A program made the translations under genes and the position numbers. A stretch of 31,712 nucleotides of DNA from Halanaerobium sp051746665 (lineage in GTDB: Bacteria > Bacillota > Halanaerobiia > Halanaerobiales > Halanaerobiaceae): contig JBNJFG010000022.1 of the NCBI GenBank assembly GCA_051746665.1, positions 1 to 31,712 of the forward strand, read 5' to 3'. The notes below the pieces were generated by a model that was not told the DNA's origin, made no database searches, and worked only from the letters and a program-made list of their open reading frames with translations. Of the stretch, positions 1-8,295 are shown piece after piece (the first letter of the stretch is position 1; each line of letters opens with the position of its first letter).

Positions 1-4
1 TCAT
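1..4 (-). CDS. Start of a gene running off the window, probably a pyrimidine gene
   Basis: Only the ATG and one more base are visible. The minus strand reads AGGAGG, six bases, then ATG, so a translation start is well supported. The identity is inferred from context: a PyrR-type attenuator lies directly upstream (106-232), and in Bacillus subtilis the same arrangement precedes pyrP (uracil permease) and pyrB (aspartate carbamoyltransferase). I cannot choose between these two from the sequence. Confidence 0.6.
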
Positions 5-105
5 TTTATACCTCCTGGATATTATAAAATTATTGAAAAATTTTTGTCACATTCCCTCTTTAATAAAAATTAAATAAAATTCAATTAGACATTAAAAAAT
101 AGACA

Positions 106-143
106 TTAAAAAAACTCCCTACCAGTTTGACTGATAAGGAGTT
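106..143 (-). terminator. Attenuator terminator downstream of pyrR
   Basis: On the minus strand a 13-bp stem (113-125 with 131-143, two G-U wobbles, loop of 5) is followed by a run of seven U. It lies between the PyrR-binding loop at 207-232 and the gene starting at position 4. The 5' arm (CTCCTTATC) is complementary to the GGTAAGGA just after the PyrR loop, which supplies an antiterminator alternative. Confidence 0.85.
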
Positions 144-206
144 AAATTCTTTAAGCATTTTCCATTCACTTTGAAAGTGATGAAATTCTGCTGAGTTAAT
201 TCCTTA

Positions 207-232
207 CCGGCCTCTCTGGACCAATTTAAAGG
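207..232 (-). promoter_or_regulatory. PyrR-binding loop, intercistronic attenuator
   Basis: The minus strand carries GGTCCAGAGAGGCCGG, the conserved anti-antiterminator loop bound by PyrR-UMP in Firmicutes pyr leaders. It begins about 25 nt after the pyrR stop, leaving no room for a separate promoter, so it acts on transcripts reading through pyrR. With the terminator at 106-143 it should reduce expression of the next gene when UMP is high. Confidence 0.85.
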
Positions 233-256
233 AGACACTATTAAATTATTTTCATC

Positions 257-811
257 TTAACTTTTTTCCAGCAGTAAAACTGCATCTTTTTCGTCAATTT
301 CTCTTAGATTAACATCTACAACTTCTTTTTTAGAAGTCGGCAGGTTTTTACCAACAAAATCAGCTCTAATCGGCAGTTCACGGTGACCCCTATCAATCAT
401 AATCGCCAGCTGAATCTGTAAAGGCCGTCCGAGATCTATCAAAGCATCAAGTGCTGCTCTGACAGTTCTTCCAGTATATAGAACATCATCAACCAGCACT
501 ACCTTCTTCCCTGTAATATCAAAAGGGATTTCAGTCCGATGAACAATTGGCTGTTGAGCTACAGTTGAAAGATCATCACGATAAAGTGTAATATCTAAAA
601 TACCTGTTTGTAGTTTAATTCCCTCAATTTCTTCAATCTTAGCTGCCAATCTTTCGGCAAGTGGTACGCCTCTAGTTCTGATACCAATTAAAACTAAATC
701 ATCAGTTCCTTTATTTTTTTCTAAGATTTCATGAGCAATTCTGGTGATTGCTCGACTCATTGCTGCTGAATCAATCAATTCTTTTTTTATCTTCATCTCT
801 GATTTATCCAA
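257..811 (-). CDS. pyrR: PyrR, pyrimidine operon attenuation protein / uracil phosphoribosyltransferase
   Basis: PyrR binds the pyr mRNA loop when UMP is high and promotes termination; many members also convert uracil and PRPP to UMP. The protein shows the type I phosphoribosyltransferase PRPP loop VVLVDDVLYTGRT and the family N-terminal run SRAITRIAHEI. I chose the TTG at 811 because AAGGAGG lies 7 nt upstream, giving 184 residues, close to the 181 of B. subtilis PyrR. The frame stays open to 850 but that would put the Shine-Dalgarno inside the gene; an ATG at 796 is 22 nt from it. The gene is flanked on both sides by its own target loops, so it is autoregulated. Confidence 0.95.
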   Translation of the reverse strand: MDKSEMKIKKELIDSAAMSRAITRIAHEILEKNKGTDDLVLIGIRTRGVPLAERLAAKIEEIEGIKLQTGILDITLYRDDLSTVAQQPIVHRTEIPFDITGKKVVLVDDVLYTGRTVRAALDALIDLGRPLQIQLAIMIDRGHRELPIRADFVGKNLPTSKKEVVDVNLREIDEKDAVLLLEKS

Positions 812-848
812 AAAATTACCTCCTTCGTCGGGAGAATATTTTGTTGAC

Positions 849-884
849 AAAAAAATAACCTTCTCACGGCATAGTAAGAAGGTT
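849..884 (-). terminator. Attenuator terminator in the pyrR leader
   Basis: Minus-strand stem 857-867 with 874-884 (AACCTTCT paired with AGAAGGTT) followed by a U-rich run. The TAGTAAG just after the PyrR loop can pair with CTTACTA in the terminator's 5' arm, giving the competing antiterminator. Confidence 0.85.
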
Positions 885-906
885 GCTAAAATTTATATTT
901 TCCCTT

Positions 907-932
907 ACTAGCCTCTCTGGACTAATTTAAAG
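907..932 (-). promoter_or_regulatory. PyrR-binding loop, pyrR leader
   Basis: The minus strand reads TAGTCCAGAGAGGCTAG, the same conserved core as at 207-232 and 9596-9622. It lies about 20 nt downstream of the predicted transcription start and upstream of the terminator at 849-884. Confidence 0.88.
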
Positions 933-954
933 AACAATTATCTTATTTGATTAA

Positions 955-983
955 ATTTTATCAGAACTAATAATTGAAGTCAA
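955..983 (-). promoter_or_regulatory. pyrR promoter
   Basis: Minus-strand TTGACT (978-983), 17-nt spacer, TAAAAT (955-960). The predicted start, near 948, places the PyrR loop at the 5' end of the transcript. No terminator is visible after the upstream gene, so some readthrough into pyrR is possible. Confidence 0.75.
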
Positions 984-990
984 GGTTATT

Positions 991-2109
991 TTAAAGATAT
1001 TTGTCTAATTTTTCATTTTCTATTAATTTTCTAAGTTCTTTAATATCTTGAGCCTTTTCTTTATCACATATTAAAACTGCATCTTCAGTATTAACGATTA
1101 TCAGATTTTTAACCCCAACCGTAGTTACAATTTTATTACAGCTGCAGCTATAAATTATTGAATCATTCGTATCTATCCCCAGATGTTCACCCACAATAAT
1201 ATTATTATTTTCATTTTTTTCTTTTACTCTTTCCAAAGAAGTCCAACTTCCTAAATCATCCCAGATAAAATCAGCTTTTAACATATATATTTCTTTTAAT
1301 TTCTCAATTACTGAATATTCTATTGAAATTTTTTCTAAATTATTATAGATCTTTTCTATTTTTATTTTTATATTTTGATCTTTAATCTCGGACAAATTTT
1401 TATAATCACTTATTTCCATAATTTTTTTGCAGTCATTATATAATGAGGGTTCTCTTTTTTCTATCTCCTTTAATAGTTTTTGAGAATCAACTATATAAAT
1501 ACCACTATTCCAGTAATAATTACCTGCTTCTAGATATTTTTCTGCAGTTTTAAAATCTGGCTTTTCTTTAAATTCGTTAACTTGATAATATTCATGATTA
1601 TTAGATAACAATCCCTTTTTTTCTGATTTGATATATCCATAGCCAGTTTCTGGGTGTTCTGGTTTAATGCCAATAGTCACAAGAATATTTTTTTCCTCTA
1701 CAATTTCTGCAGCTTTTAATAAAAGATTAGTAAAATTATCCTCTCTTTTGATTAAATGATCTGAAGGTAAAATGAAAATTGTTGATTTAGGATAAATATT
1801 TTTAATCTTTAAAAATGCCATTGTAATCGCAGGAGCAGTGTTTTTACTAACTTCTTCTAATATTATATTTTCCTCTGGTAAACAACAGATCTTTTCTTTG
1901 ACTGCCTTTTCATAAGATTTATTTGTTGCAACAAAGATTTGTTCTTTAGGTATTATAGTATTAATTCTTTCTACTGTTTGTTCTAAAAGAGTTTTTTCAT
2001 CACTATTAATTTTTAAAAATTGTTTAGGTTTATTTTTTCTGCTTAAAGGCCAAAAACGAGATCCATTCCCACCTGCCATGATAAGTGCTATTTTAATTTT
2101 AATCACCAC
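991..2109 (-). CDS. manC: Mannose-1-phosphate guanylyltransferase, monofunctional
   Basis: Makes GDP-mannose from GTP and mannose-1-phosphate for polysaccharide synthesis. The N-terminal nucleotide-binding signature GGNGSRFWPLSR is followed by KPKQFL; LPSDH, the EFKEKPDF segment and WNSGIY are further nucleotidyltransferase landmarks. At about 370 residues it lacks the C-terminal cupin isomerase domain of bifunctional ManC/AlgA. The start is uncertain. The listed GTG at 2109 is the first canonical codon in frame, but it lies inside the only Shine-Dalgarno (AGGTGG, 2106-2111). An ATT at 2097 is 8 nt from that site and would give the typical family start (M)KIALIMAGG. It is last in an operon behind a glycosyltransferase and a membrane protein, which suggests a mannose-containing exopolysaccharide. 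Confidence 0.9.
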   Translation of the reverse strand: MVIKIKIALIMAGGNGSRFWPLSRKNKPKQFLKINSDEKTLLEQTVERINTIIPKEQIFVATNKSYEKAVKEKICCLPEENIILEEVSKNTAPAITMAFLKIKNIYPKSTIFILPSDHLIKREDNFTNLLLKAAEIVEEKNILVTIGIKPEHPETGYGYIKSEKKGLLSNNHEYYQVNEFKEKPDFKTAEKYLEAGNYYWNSGIYIVDSQKLLKEIEKREPSLYNDCKKIMEISDYKNLSEIKDQNIKIKIEKIYNNLEKISIEYSVIEKLKEIYMLKADFIWDDLGSWTSLERVKEKNENNNIIVGEHLGIDTNDSIIYSCSCNKIVTTVGVKNLIIVNTEDAVLICDKEKAQDIKELRKLIENEKLDKYL

Positions 2110-2141
2110 CTGAAATTAATATTTTCGATAAACTTTAAATT

Positions 2142-2963
2142 TTATCTAAAATAAAAATATCTGATTAACTCAATTTCTGGTCCAGGCCAATTTTCAACTG
2201 CATATTCTTTAAAATAAATTAAAACAGGGTTCAACTGTTCACTTAAAAAATTTATTAAATTTATTTCAAAAGCTGGTACTATTGTAATTACAGCTAATAA
2301 ATAAAGAAATAAAGTCAAAAAATTAATTAATAAAAAAAAGTAGAAAAACCTTTCCATTGTCAGAGAAAATTCTTCTGAAAAAATTACGAAAAAAAACAAA
2401 GATAAAAGCAGCATCGGTACATAAAAGACTATCCCAGCATTAATTCCATATAAATATGAATAACCCGTATATAATATTATTGGTGATAAATAGAGATAAA
2501 GATAAACTCTAAAAGGAGTTTTCTTAAATAAAAGCCATAATAAAATAAATAAATATATCAATGCTATTATAGGAATGTTTTTACTGAGATTGACCGAGAA
2601 TAATTTAAAATTTAGATTAAAGGCACCCTCTTTTGAGAGATCAAAAATACTTCCACTTAAATATATCAAACGCATCCCATAACCATAAACCCAACTAATA
2701 TAACTTAAAGAAAATACTGCTGCTAGTGTTGGCATTGAAAAAGTCAATAACTGCGCCGGCCTTTTCTTCTTTTCTTTTTCATCTAATGCCAAAAAGAAAA
2801 TAATTAGATAAAAGGGAAATATAATTATAAACTCTGGTAGCAAAAGATAAACTAAGGCTGTTGTCATACTTCCTAAAAAAAGATAAGCAGTTTCTTTTTC
2901 TCTAAAATATTCTGTTAAAAGATAATTTGCATAAGAAAAAATAATCAATTTAAAAATCATCAT
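2142..2963 (-). CDS. Multi-spanning membrane protein of unknown function
   Basis: About 273 residues, with some seven to eight hydrophobic segments and a short basic loop (EKEKKKRP) after the second or third. I recognise no family. It overlaps the end of the glycosyltransferase gene by about 14 nt and ends about 30 nt before the guanylyltransferase gene, so it is translationally coupled in a polysaccharide operon. A role in polymer export or assembly is therefore a guess. The start has GTG then three ATG codons in tandem (2969-2958); I took the ATG at 2963 because AGGTGG is 6 nt upstream. Confidence 0.8.
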   Translation of the reverse strand: MMIFKLIIFSYANYLLTEYFREKETAYLFLGSMTTALVYLLLPEFIIIFPFYLIIFFLALDEKEKKKRPAQLLTFSMPTLAAVFSLSYISWVYGYGMRLIYLSGSIFDLSKEGAFNLNFKLFSVNLSKNIPIIALIYLFILLWLLFKKTPFRVYLYLYLSPIILYTGYSYLYGINAGIVFYVPMLLLSLFFFVIFSEEFSLTMERFFYFFLLINFLTLFLYLLAVITIVPAFEINLINFLSEQLNPVLIYFKEYAVENWPGPEIELIRYFYFR

Positions 2964-4824
2964 CATCACCCACCTCTTTATCTGTCAGGCCATGTTCAGT
3001 TTTTTCCCAATAAAAAGGATTAAAAAAGAGCTGTTTTAAAGCTTTCCAGGCTGAATATGACTGTAGTAAATAATAAAATGGATTTAAAAGAGCATAAATT
3101 ACTAAATCATAATATTTTCTTTTGAAAACTGCCATCGTAGATAAATAAATCCCTAAAAAATTGCCAAATAACAAATTCCACAATGAAAGATATAATAAAA
3201 ATCCGACATGATATTCTGCAGCAAAAGCCATACCGCTTAAAAGCCAGAATATAAATATAAACCAGAAAAATGGGGCAACTAGATGAGTTAAAACACTGCC
3301 ACCAATAAAAATTTGTAAAGTAAACCAACCTCGCAAGCCAACATTTTTGATAAATTTAAAAGGATGACGATTATGAACTAAAAATGTCTGCAAATATCCT
3401 TTCTGCCAGCGTGATCTTTGGTTGATCCAATTTTTAATTTTATTATTTGCTTCTTCATAAGTTGTAGAATTTAAAATACCGACTTTATAACCTCTAGCAT
3501 TTGCTCTAATTCCAAGATCAGCATCCTCTGTAACATTAAAAGGATCCCAGCCTCCAAGTTCTCTTAATTTTTCCATTCTAAAATGATTTGAAGTACCACC
3601 AAGAGGAATTGGTAATTTTAGAGCATCCAAACCTGGCAGCATATAATCATACCAGTAAGAATATTCTAAAGTAAAAAGTCTTGTCAAGATATTATCTTTA
3701 CGGTTGTAATAATTTAAAGCTGATTGAAAACAAACTACATTATCATCTGATTTTTTAAAAGCTAGATATGCCTTCTTAAGCTGATCTGCTTCCGGTATAT
3801 CTTCTGCATCATAGATAGTTAAATACTCGCCTCTGGCTTCTTTAAGACCATAATTGCAGGCCTTTGGTTTTGTTTGCGGATGACTTTCCGGTATATAAAT
3901 AAAATTCCAATTATCGGGAGGATGAGCTGCCTTGGCGTTATTGATAGTTTCTAAGTCATCTTCTTCAAATAAAAATAATATATCAAGTTTTGCCTTTGGA
4001 TAATCTAATTTTTTTAAGTTTTGAATTAAAGCACCAACAACTTCAGGTTCTTTATATACAGGAACTAAAACGCTATAAATAGGCAGTTCCTTTTCATCTA
4101 TAGCTTCTACTTCTTCATCTGAAATAAAAGCATTCCTCTCCTGAAGAGCTCCAATTATACTTAAAACAAATTTAAACAAAATTGATCCCATAAATAATAA
4201 ATTGAAAAAATAGAGAAAAAATTTAATACTAAATTCTGTATAATAAATAATCGAATATAATGCTGCTGCAGTTAAAAATAAAAAAAAGATTATTTGAGAT
4301 TTAGTAAAAACTCTTGATGCAGATTCTTCTGGATGACGATAAAATAATCCCTCAACTGCTTCCTGAACAATTTCTTTCTGATAAATTTCTTCCAAAATCA
4401 TTCTTAAATCTCGATTGGTAACTATTAATGGTTCTAATTCTACTTCACCAAATTCTTTTTTAATATCTTTTAACATCTGTTTATTATTCTGTTTAACAAC
4501 CATTAGTTTTAACTTGTTATTTTCCAGTTTAAGCGGCAAAAACTGTTTAATAATATAGTTTTCTAAATCTAGACGTTTAATTAAATCAATATCAACAAAA
4601 CGACTGCATTCCTTTAGATCATCACTACAAAAAGTTAAATCAATCTCTTCAGCCAGGGTTCGATAAAAATCAATTGCCCTGATCATACCTTCAGCTATTA
4701 AAACTTCGCCCAGTAGAGCCCCTGATTCTTTTTGAATTTTTAGAGCTTTATTTAAATCTGAAGTTGTTATTAAATTTTCTTCAAGTAATTTTTCACCTAT
4801 AAAAGTATCCTGTTTATTTTTCAT
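2950..4824 (-). CDS. XagB-like processive family 2 glycosyltransferase with MshEN domain
   Basis: A 624-residue membrane glycosyltransferase, probably polymerising an exopolysaccharide from nucleotide sugars at the inner face of the membrane. The N-terminal ~130 residues form a MshEN (T2SSE_N) domain with two half-motifs, starting FIGEKLLEENLITTSDL and LLGEVLIAEGMI. Two transmembrane helices follow at about 175-225, then a GT2 catalytic domain with YDAED (DXD), TEDADLG (general base) and QRSRW, the QxxRW motif of processive synthases, and finally four or so membrane helices. I chose the ATG at 4824 because GGAGG is about 7 nt upstream; the frame extends to 4866 without such support. First gene of the operon. 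Confidence 0.9.
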   Translation of the reverse strand: MKNKQDTFIGEKLLEENLITTSDLNKALKIQKESGALLGEVLIAEGMIRAIDFYRTLAEEIDLTFCSDDLKECSRFVDIDLIKRLDLENYIIKQFLPLKLENNKLKLMVVKQNNKQMLKDIKKEFGEVELEPLIVTNRDLRMILEEIYQKEIVQEAVEGLFYRHPEESASRVFTKSQIIFFLFLTAAALYSIIYYTEFSIKFFLYFFNLLFMGSILFKFVLSIIGALQERNAFISDEEVEAIDEKELPIYSVLVPVYKEPEVVGALIQNLKKLDYPKAKLDILFLFEEDDLETINNAKAAHPPDNWNFIYIPESHPQTKPKACNYGLKEARGEYLTIYDAEDIPEADQLKKAYLAFKKSDDNVVCFQSALNYYNRKDNILTRLFTLEYSYWYDYMLPGLDALKLPIPLGGTSNHFRMEKLRELGGWDPFNVTEDADLGIRANARGYKVGILNSTTYEEANNKIKNWINQRSRWQKGYLQTFLVHNRHPFKFIKNVGLRGWFTLQIFIGGSVLTHLVAPFFWFIFIFWLLSGMAFAAEYHVGFLLYLSLWNLLFGNFLGIYLSTMAVFKRKYYDLVIYALLNPFYYLLQSYSAWKALKQLFFNPFYWEKTEHGLTDKEVGDDDDF

Positions 4825-4950
4825 TTTTATACCTCCAGACTTTAGAAAATCTACAATAAATATCATTATATTTTAAATATTATAATAAATTACATATTAA
4901 TAATGGGTATCAATAACATTCTTCAAAAAGTTCATTTATCCTTTATTTTT

Positions 4951-4995
4951 TTTAAAAATAAAAAAACCATCATTAATATTAGCATTAATGATGGT
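4951..4995 (-). terminator. Terminator after carB
   Basis: A perfect 12-bp stem (4966-4977 with 4984-4995, ACCATCATTAAT and its complement, loop of 6) is followed on the minus strand by six U. It ends carAB transcription and separates it from the polysaccharide operon. The rest of 4825-5079 is AT-rich and must hold the promoter of the glycosyltransferase operon, which I could not place confidently. Confidence 0.85.
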
Positions 4996-5079
4996 CTTAA
5001 TATATTAAAGAAATATTTAAAATACATATTTTAAATAATGGTAAAACACTCTAGATTATTATATTATTTATAGAAGATT

Positions 5080-8000
5080 TTACTTTTGATAATCCTGTAA
5101 AGCTTTATATTCTATCTTTTCTCCCTGTTTTATTTCTTTCAAAACTTTTAGCATTGCATGAGTTGTATCAAGTGAGGTTAAACAGGGAATTCCCATTTCT
5201 ACAGCTGATCTTCTAATTCTAAAACCATCTCTTTCGGGTATCTTACCCCTGGTTAAAGTATTAATTACTAAATCAATCTGATCATCAGCAATTAACTCCA
5301 AAGAATCAGGTGACCCTTCACCTAATTTTTTAACTATATCAACTTCCAGACCAACATCACTTAAGGCTGCTGCAGTCCCTTCAGTTGCAGCAATTTTAAA
5401 ACCAAGTTTTGCAAAATCTTTAATATACTTTACTGCTTCTTCTTTGTCCTTATCTGCAATTGTAGCCAAAATCGTACCAGCTCGTGGAATTTCAAGTCCA
5501 GCTCCAATTAACCCCTTATATAAGGCTTTCTCGTAACTTTCCGCAAGACCAAGCACTTCTCCAGTTGATTTCATTTCTGGCCCAAGATTGGTATCTACCT
5601 GTGTTAATTTAGAGAAAGAAAAAACAGGCACCTTAACTGCTACATGAGCTTTTTCAGGAACCATCCCACTTTCCCAGCCTAAATCTTTAAGTTTTCTACC
5701 CAGTAAGGCTTTTGTTGCCAGATCAACCATCGGCACTCCGGTTACTTTACTAAGATATGGAATTGTCCGGCTGGAACGAGGATTAACTTCAATTACATAA
5801 ATTTTATCCTCACTTACTACATACTGAATATTGACTACACCTTTAACATTTAAAGCACGTGAAATTTTTTCAGTATATTCTATTGCTTTTTCTTTTAGTT
5901 CTTCTGAAAGACGATGTGGTGGATAAACTGCTATACTGTCACCTGAATGAACACCAGCTCTTTCTACATGCTCCATAATTCCAGGTATAATAACTGTTTC
6001 TCCATCAGAAATCGCATCAATCTCAATTTCAGTTCCAGTTAAATATTTATCTACCAGTACCGGTCTATCTGGTGAAACCTTAACTGCATTACGCATATAT
6101 TCTTCCAATTCCTGCTCATTATATACTACTTCCATTGCCCGACCTCCAAGAACATAAGATGGTCTAACTAATACCGGGTATTCAATCTCAGCTGCAATTT
6201 TTTCTGCTTCCTGAAGTGAAGCAGCAACTTTACCGGCAGGAACCGGAATATCAAGTTCATTTAAAAGTCCAATAAATCTATCTCGATCCTCTGCCAAATC
6301 AATAGAATCAACTGAGGTTCCTAAAATTTCAACTCCAGCTTCAGCCAGAGGCTCGGCCAAATTAACAGCTGTTTGCCCTCCAAACTGACAGATTACTCCT
6401 TCTGGTTTCTCATTTTCAATAATGTGCATAATATCTTCTTTGGTTAGCGGTTCAAAATATAATCTATCTGAAGTATCAAAATCGGTACTGACAGTTTCCG
6501 GATTATTATTAACTATAATTGACTCATAACCTTCTTCATTTAGAGTCCAAGCAGAATGGACACTGCAGTAGTCAAATTCTATCCCCTGTCCAATCCTAAT
6601 TGGTCCTGATCCAATAACCATTACTTTTTTCCTGGCTGTTGGTTCAGCCTCATTTACCTTTTCATAGGAAGAATAATAATAAGGGGTTTCTGCCTCAAAT
6701 TCTGCTGCACAGGTATCCACCATTTTAAATACTGGTTTTAACTGCAGCTTGTTTCTAATAGATTTTATTTCTGCTTCTGTTCTTTCAGTTAAAAGAGCAA
6801 TCTCAGAATCTGAGAATCCTTTTTCCTTGGCCTGATGCAGTAGTTCTTTATTTTCAGCAATTTTATCTTTATCTGCAGCTAAGGAGTTTTCTATCTCAAT
6901 AATATTTTTCATTTTGTGCAAAAAGAAAGTACTGATTTTAGTTATTTGATGAACCTGCGCAACTGTCCATCTGCGGCGTAATGCTTCTGCAATTACAAAA
7001 AGCCGATTATCATCTGCTGCAAATAAGGCATCTTTTATCTCCTGGTCACTCATTTTTCTAAATTCTTCTAAATACAAACCATACCGGCCAATCTCCAGCG
7101 ACCTCACAGCTTTGAGCATTGAGGCTTCTAGATTTCTTTCAATTGCCATCACCTCTCCGGTGGCCTTCATCTGGGTTCCAAGATCACGATCAGCATAATG
7201 AAACTTATCAAAGGGCCAGCGCGGAATTTTAAAAACAACATAATCTAAAGCTGGCTCAAAACAGGCAGTAGTTTTACCTGTAATTGCGTTTTCTATCTCG
7301 TCTAGTGTGTAGCCCAAGGCAATCCGGGCTGAAACTTTGGCAATTGGATAACCAGTCGCTTTAGAGGCCAGGGCACTGGAACGGCTGACTCGAGGATTTA
7401 CTTCTATAATATAATATTGAAAACTTTCAGGATCAAGAGCATACTGAACATTACAGCCTCCCTCTATTCCTAAAGCTCTAATTATTTTTAAAGCTGAGCT
7501 TCTAAACATTTGATATTCTTTATCAGTCAGAGTCTGGCTGGGAGCGACTACAATGCTGTCACCCGTATGAACTCCAACCGGATCAAAATTTTCCATATTA
7601 CAGACAACTATACAGTTATCGTTAGCATCACGCATTACCTCGTATTCAATTTCTTTCCAACCTTTAATACTTCTTTCTATTAAAACCTGTCCAATTAAAC
7701 TGTGTTTGAATCCGCGGGCAGTGATTTCTTTTAGCTCTTCTAAATTATCAGCAACACCACCACCAGTTCCTCCCATCGTATAAGCCGGACGAACAATTAC
7801 TGGATAACCGATTCCTGCTGCAATTTCTGCTGCATCATCAATATTTTCTGCAATTTTACTGTCTAAAATTGGCTCTCCAATCTCATTCATTAACTCTTTA
7901 AAAGTATTTCTATCTTCTGCCTTCTCAATGGTATCAATTGGAGTTCCTAAAAGTTCTACATTCAATTCTTCTAAAATCTTTGTCTCAGCTAAATCGATAG

Positions 8001-8295
8001 CCAGATTTAAAGCAATCTGTCCTCCTAAAGTAGGAATTAATCCATCTGGATTTTCTTTTTTTAAAATTTCCACTATACTATCAACAGTTAAAGGTTCAAT
8101 GTAAACTCGATCAGCCATATTTTCGTCTGTCATTATAGTAGCTGGATTACTGTTAACTAAAACAACTTCCAAACCTTCTTCTTTCAGAGCACGACAAGCC
8201 TGGCTCCCTGAATAATCAAATTCTGCTGCCTGACCGATAATTATCGGTCCTGAACCAATAACCATAACTTTTTTAATATCTTCTCTTTTAGGCAT
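5080..8295 (-). CDS. carB: Carbamoyl phosphate synthase large subunit
   Basis: Makes carbamoyl phosphate from bicarbonate, two ATP and ammonia delivered by CarA, for pyrimidine and arginine synthesis. At 1071 residues it is full length (E. coli has 1073). Two homologous ATP-grasp halves are visible, each opening with a VMVIGSGP segment (residues about 10 and 560) and each with a VNPRxSR metal/ATP-site motif (about 299 and 840). The last ~130 residues are the MGS-like allosteric domain. ATG at 8295 with GGGAGG upstream; the start overlaps the end of carA by 8 nt. Confidence 0.98.
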   Translation of the reverse strand: MPKREDIKKVMVIGSGPIIIGQAAEFDYSGSQACRALKEEGLEVVLVNSNPATIMTDENMADRVYIEPLTVDSIVEILKKENPDGLIPTLGGQIALNLAIDLAETKILEELNVELLGTPIDTIEKAEDRNTFKELMNEIGEPILDSKIAENIDDAAEIAAGIGYPVIVRPAYTMGGTGGGVADNLEELKEITARGFKHSLIGQVLIERSIKGWKEIEYEVMRDANDNCIVVCNMENFDPVGVHTGDSIVVAPSQTLTDKEYQMFRSSALKIIRALGIEGGCNVQYALDPESFQYYIIEVNPRVSRSSALASKATGYPIAKVSARIALGYTLDEIENAITGKTTACFEPALDYVVFKIPRWPFDKFHYADRDLGTQMKATGEVMAIERNLEASMLKAVRSLEIGRYGLYLEEFRKMSDQEIKDALFAADDNRLFVIAEALRRRWTVAQVHQITKISTFFLHKMKNIIEIENSLAADKDKIAENKELLHQAKEKGFSDSEIALLTERTEAEIKSIRNKLQLKPVFKMVDTCAAEFEAETPYYYSSYEKVNEAEPTARKKVMVIGSGPIRIGQGIEFDYCSVHSAWTLNEEGYESIIVNNNPETVSTDFDTSDRLYFEPLTKEDIMHIIENEKPEGVICQFGGQTAVNLAEPLAEAGVEILGTSVDSIDLAEDRDRFIGLLNELDIPVPAGKVAASLQEAEKIAAEIEYPVLVRPSYVLGGRAMEVVYNEQELEEYMRNAVKVSPDRPVLVDKYLTGTEIEIDAISDGETVIIPGIMEHVERAGVHSGDSIAVYPPHRLSEELKEKAIEYTEKISRALNVKGVVNIQYVVSEDKIYVIEVNPRSSRTIPYLSKVTGVPMVDLATKALLGRKLKDLGWESGMVPEKAHVAVKVPVFSFSKLTQVDTNLGPEMKSTGEVLGLAESYEKALYKGLIGAGLEIPRAGTILATIADKDKEEAVKYIKDFAKLGFKIAATEGTAAALSDVGLEVDIVKKLGEGSPDSLELIADDQIDLVINTLTRGKIPERDGFRIRRSAVEMGIPCLTSLDTTHAMLKVLKEIKQGEKIEYKALQDYQK

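Noticed and set aside
812..850. N-terminal extension of PyrR to 850
   Set aside because: It would place AAGGAGG inside the gene and run into the leader terminator; the TTG at 811 has ideal spacing.
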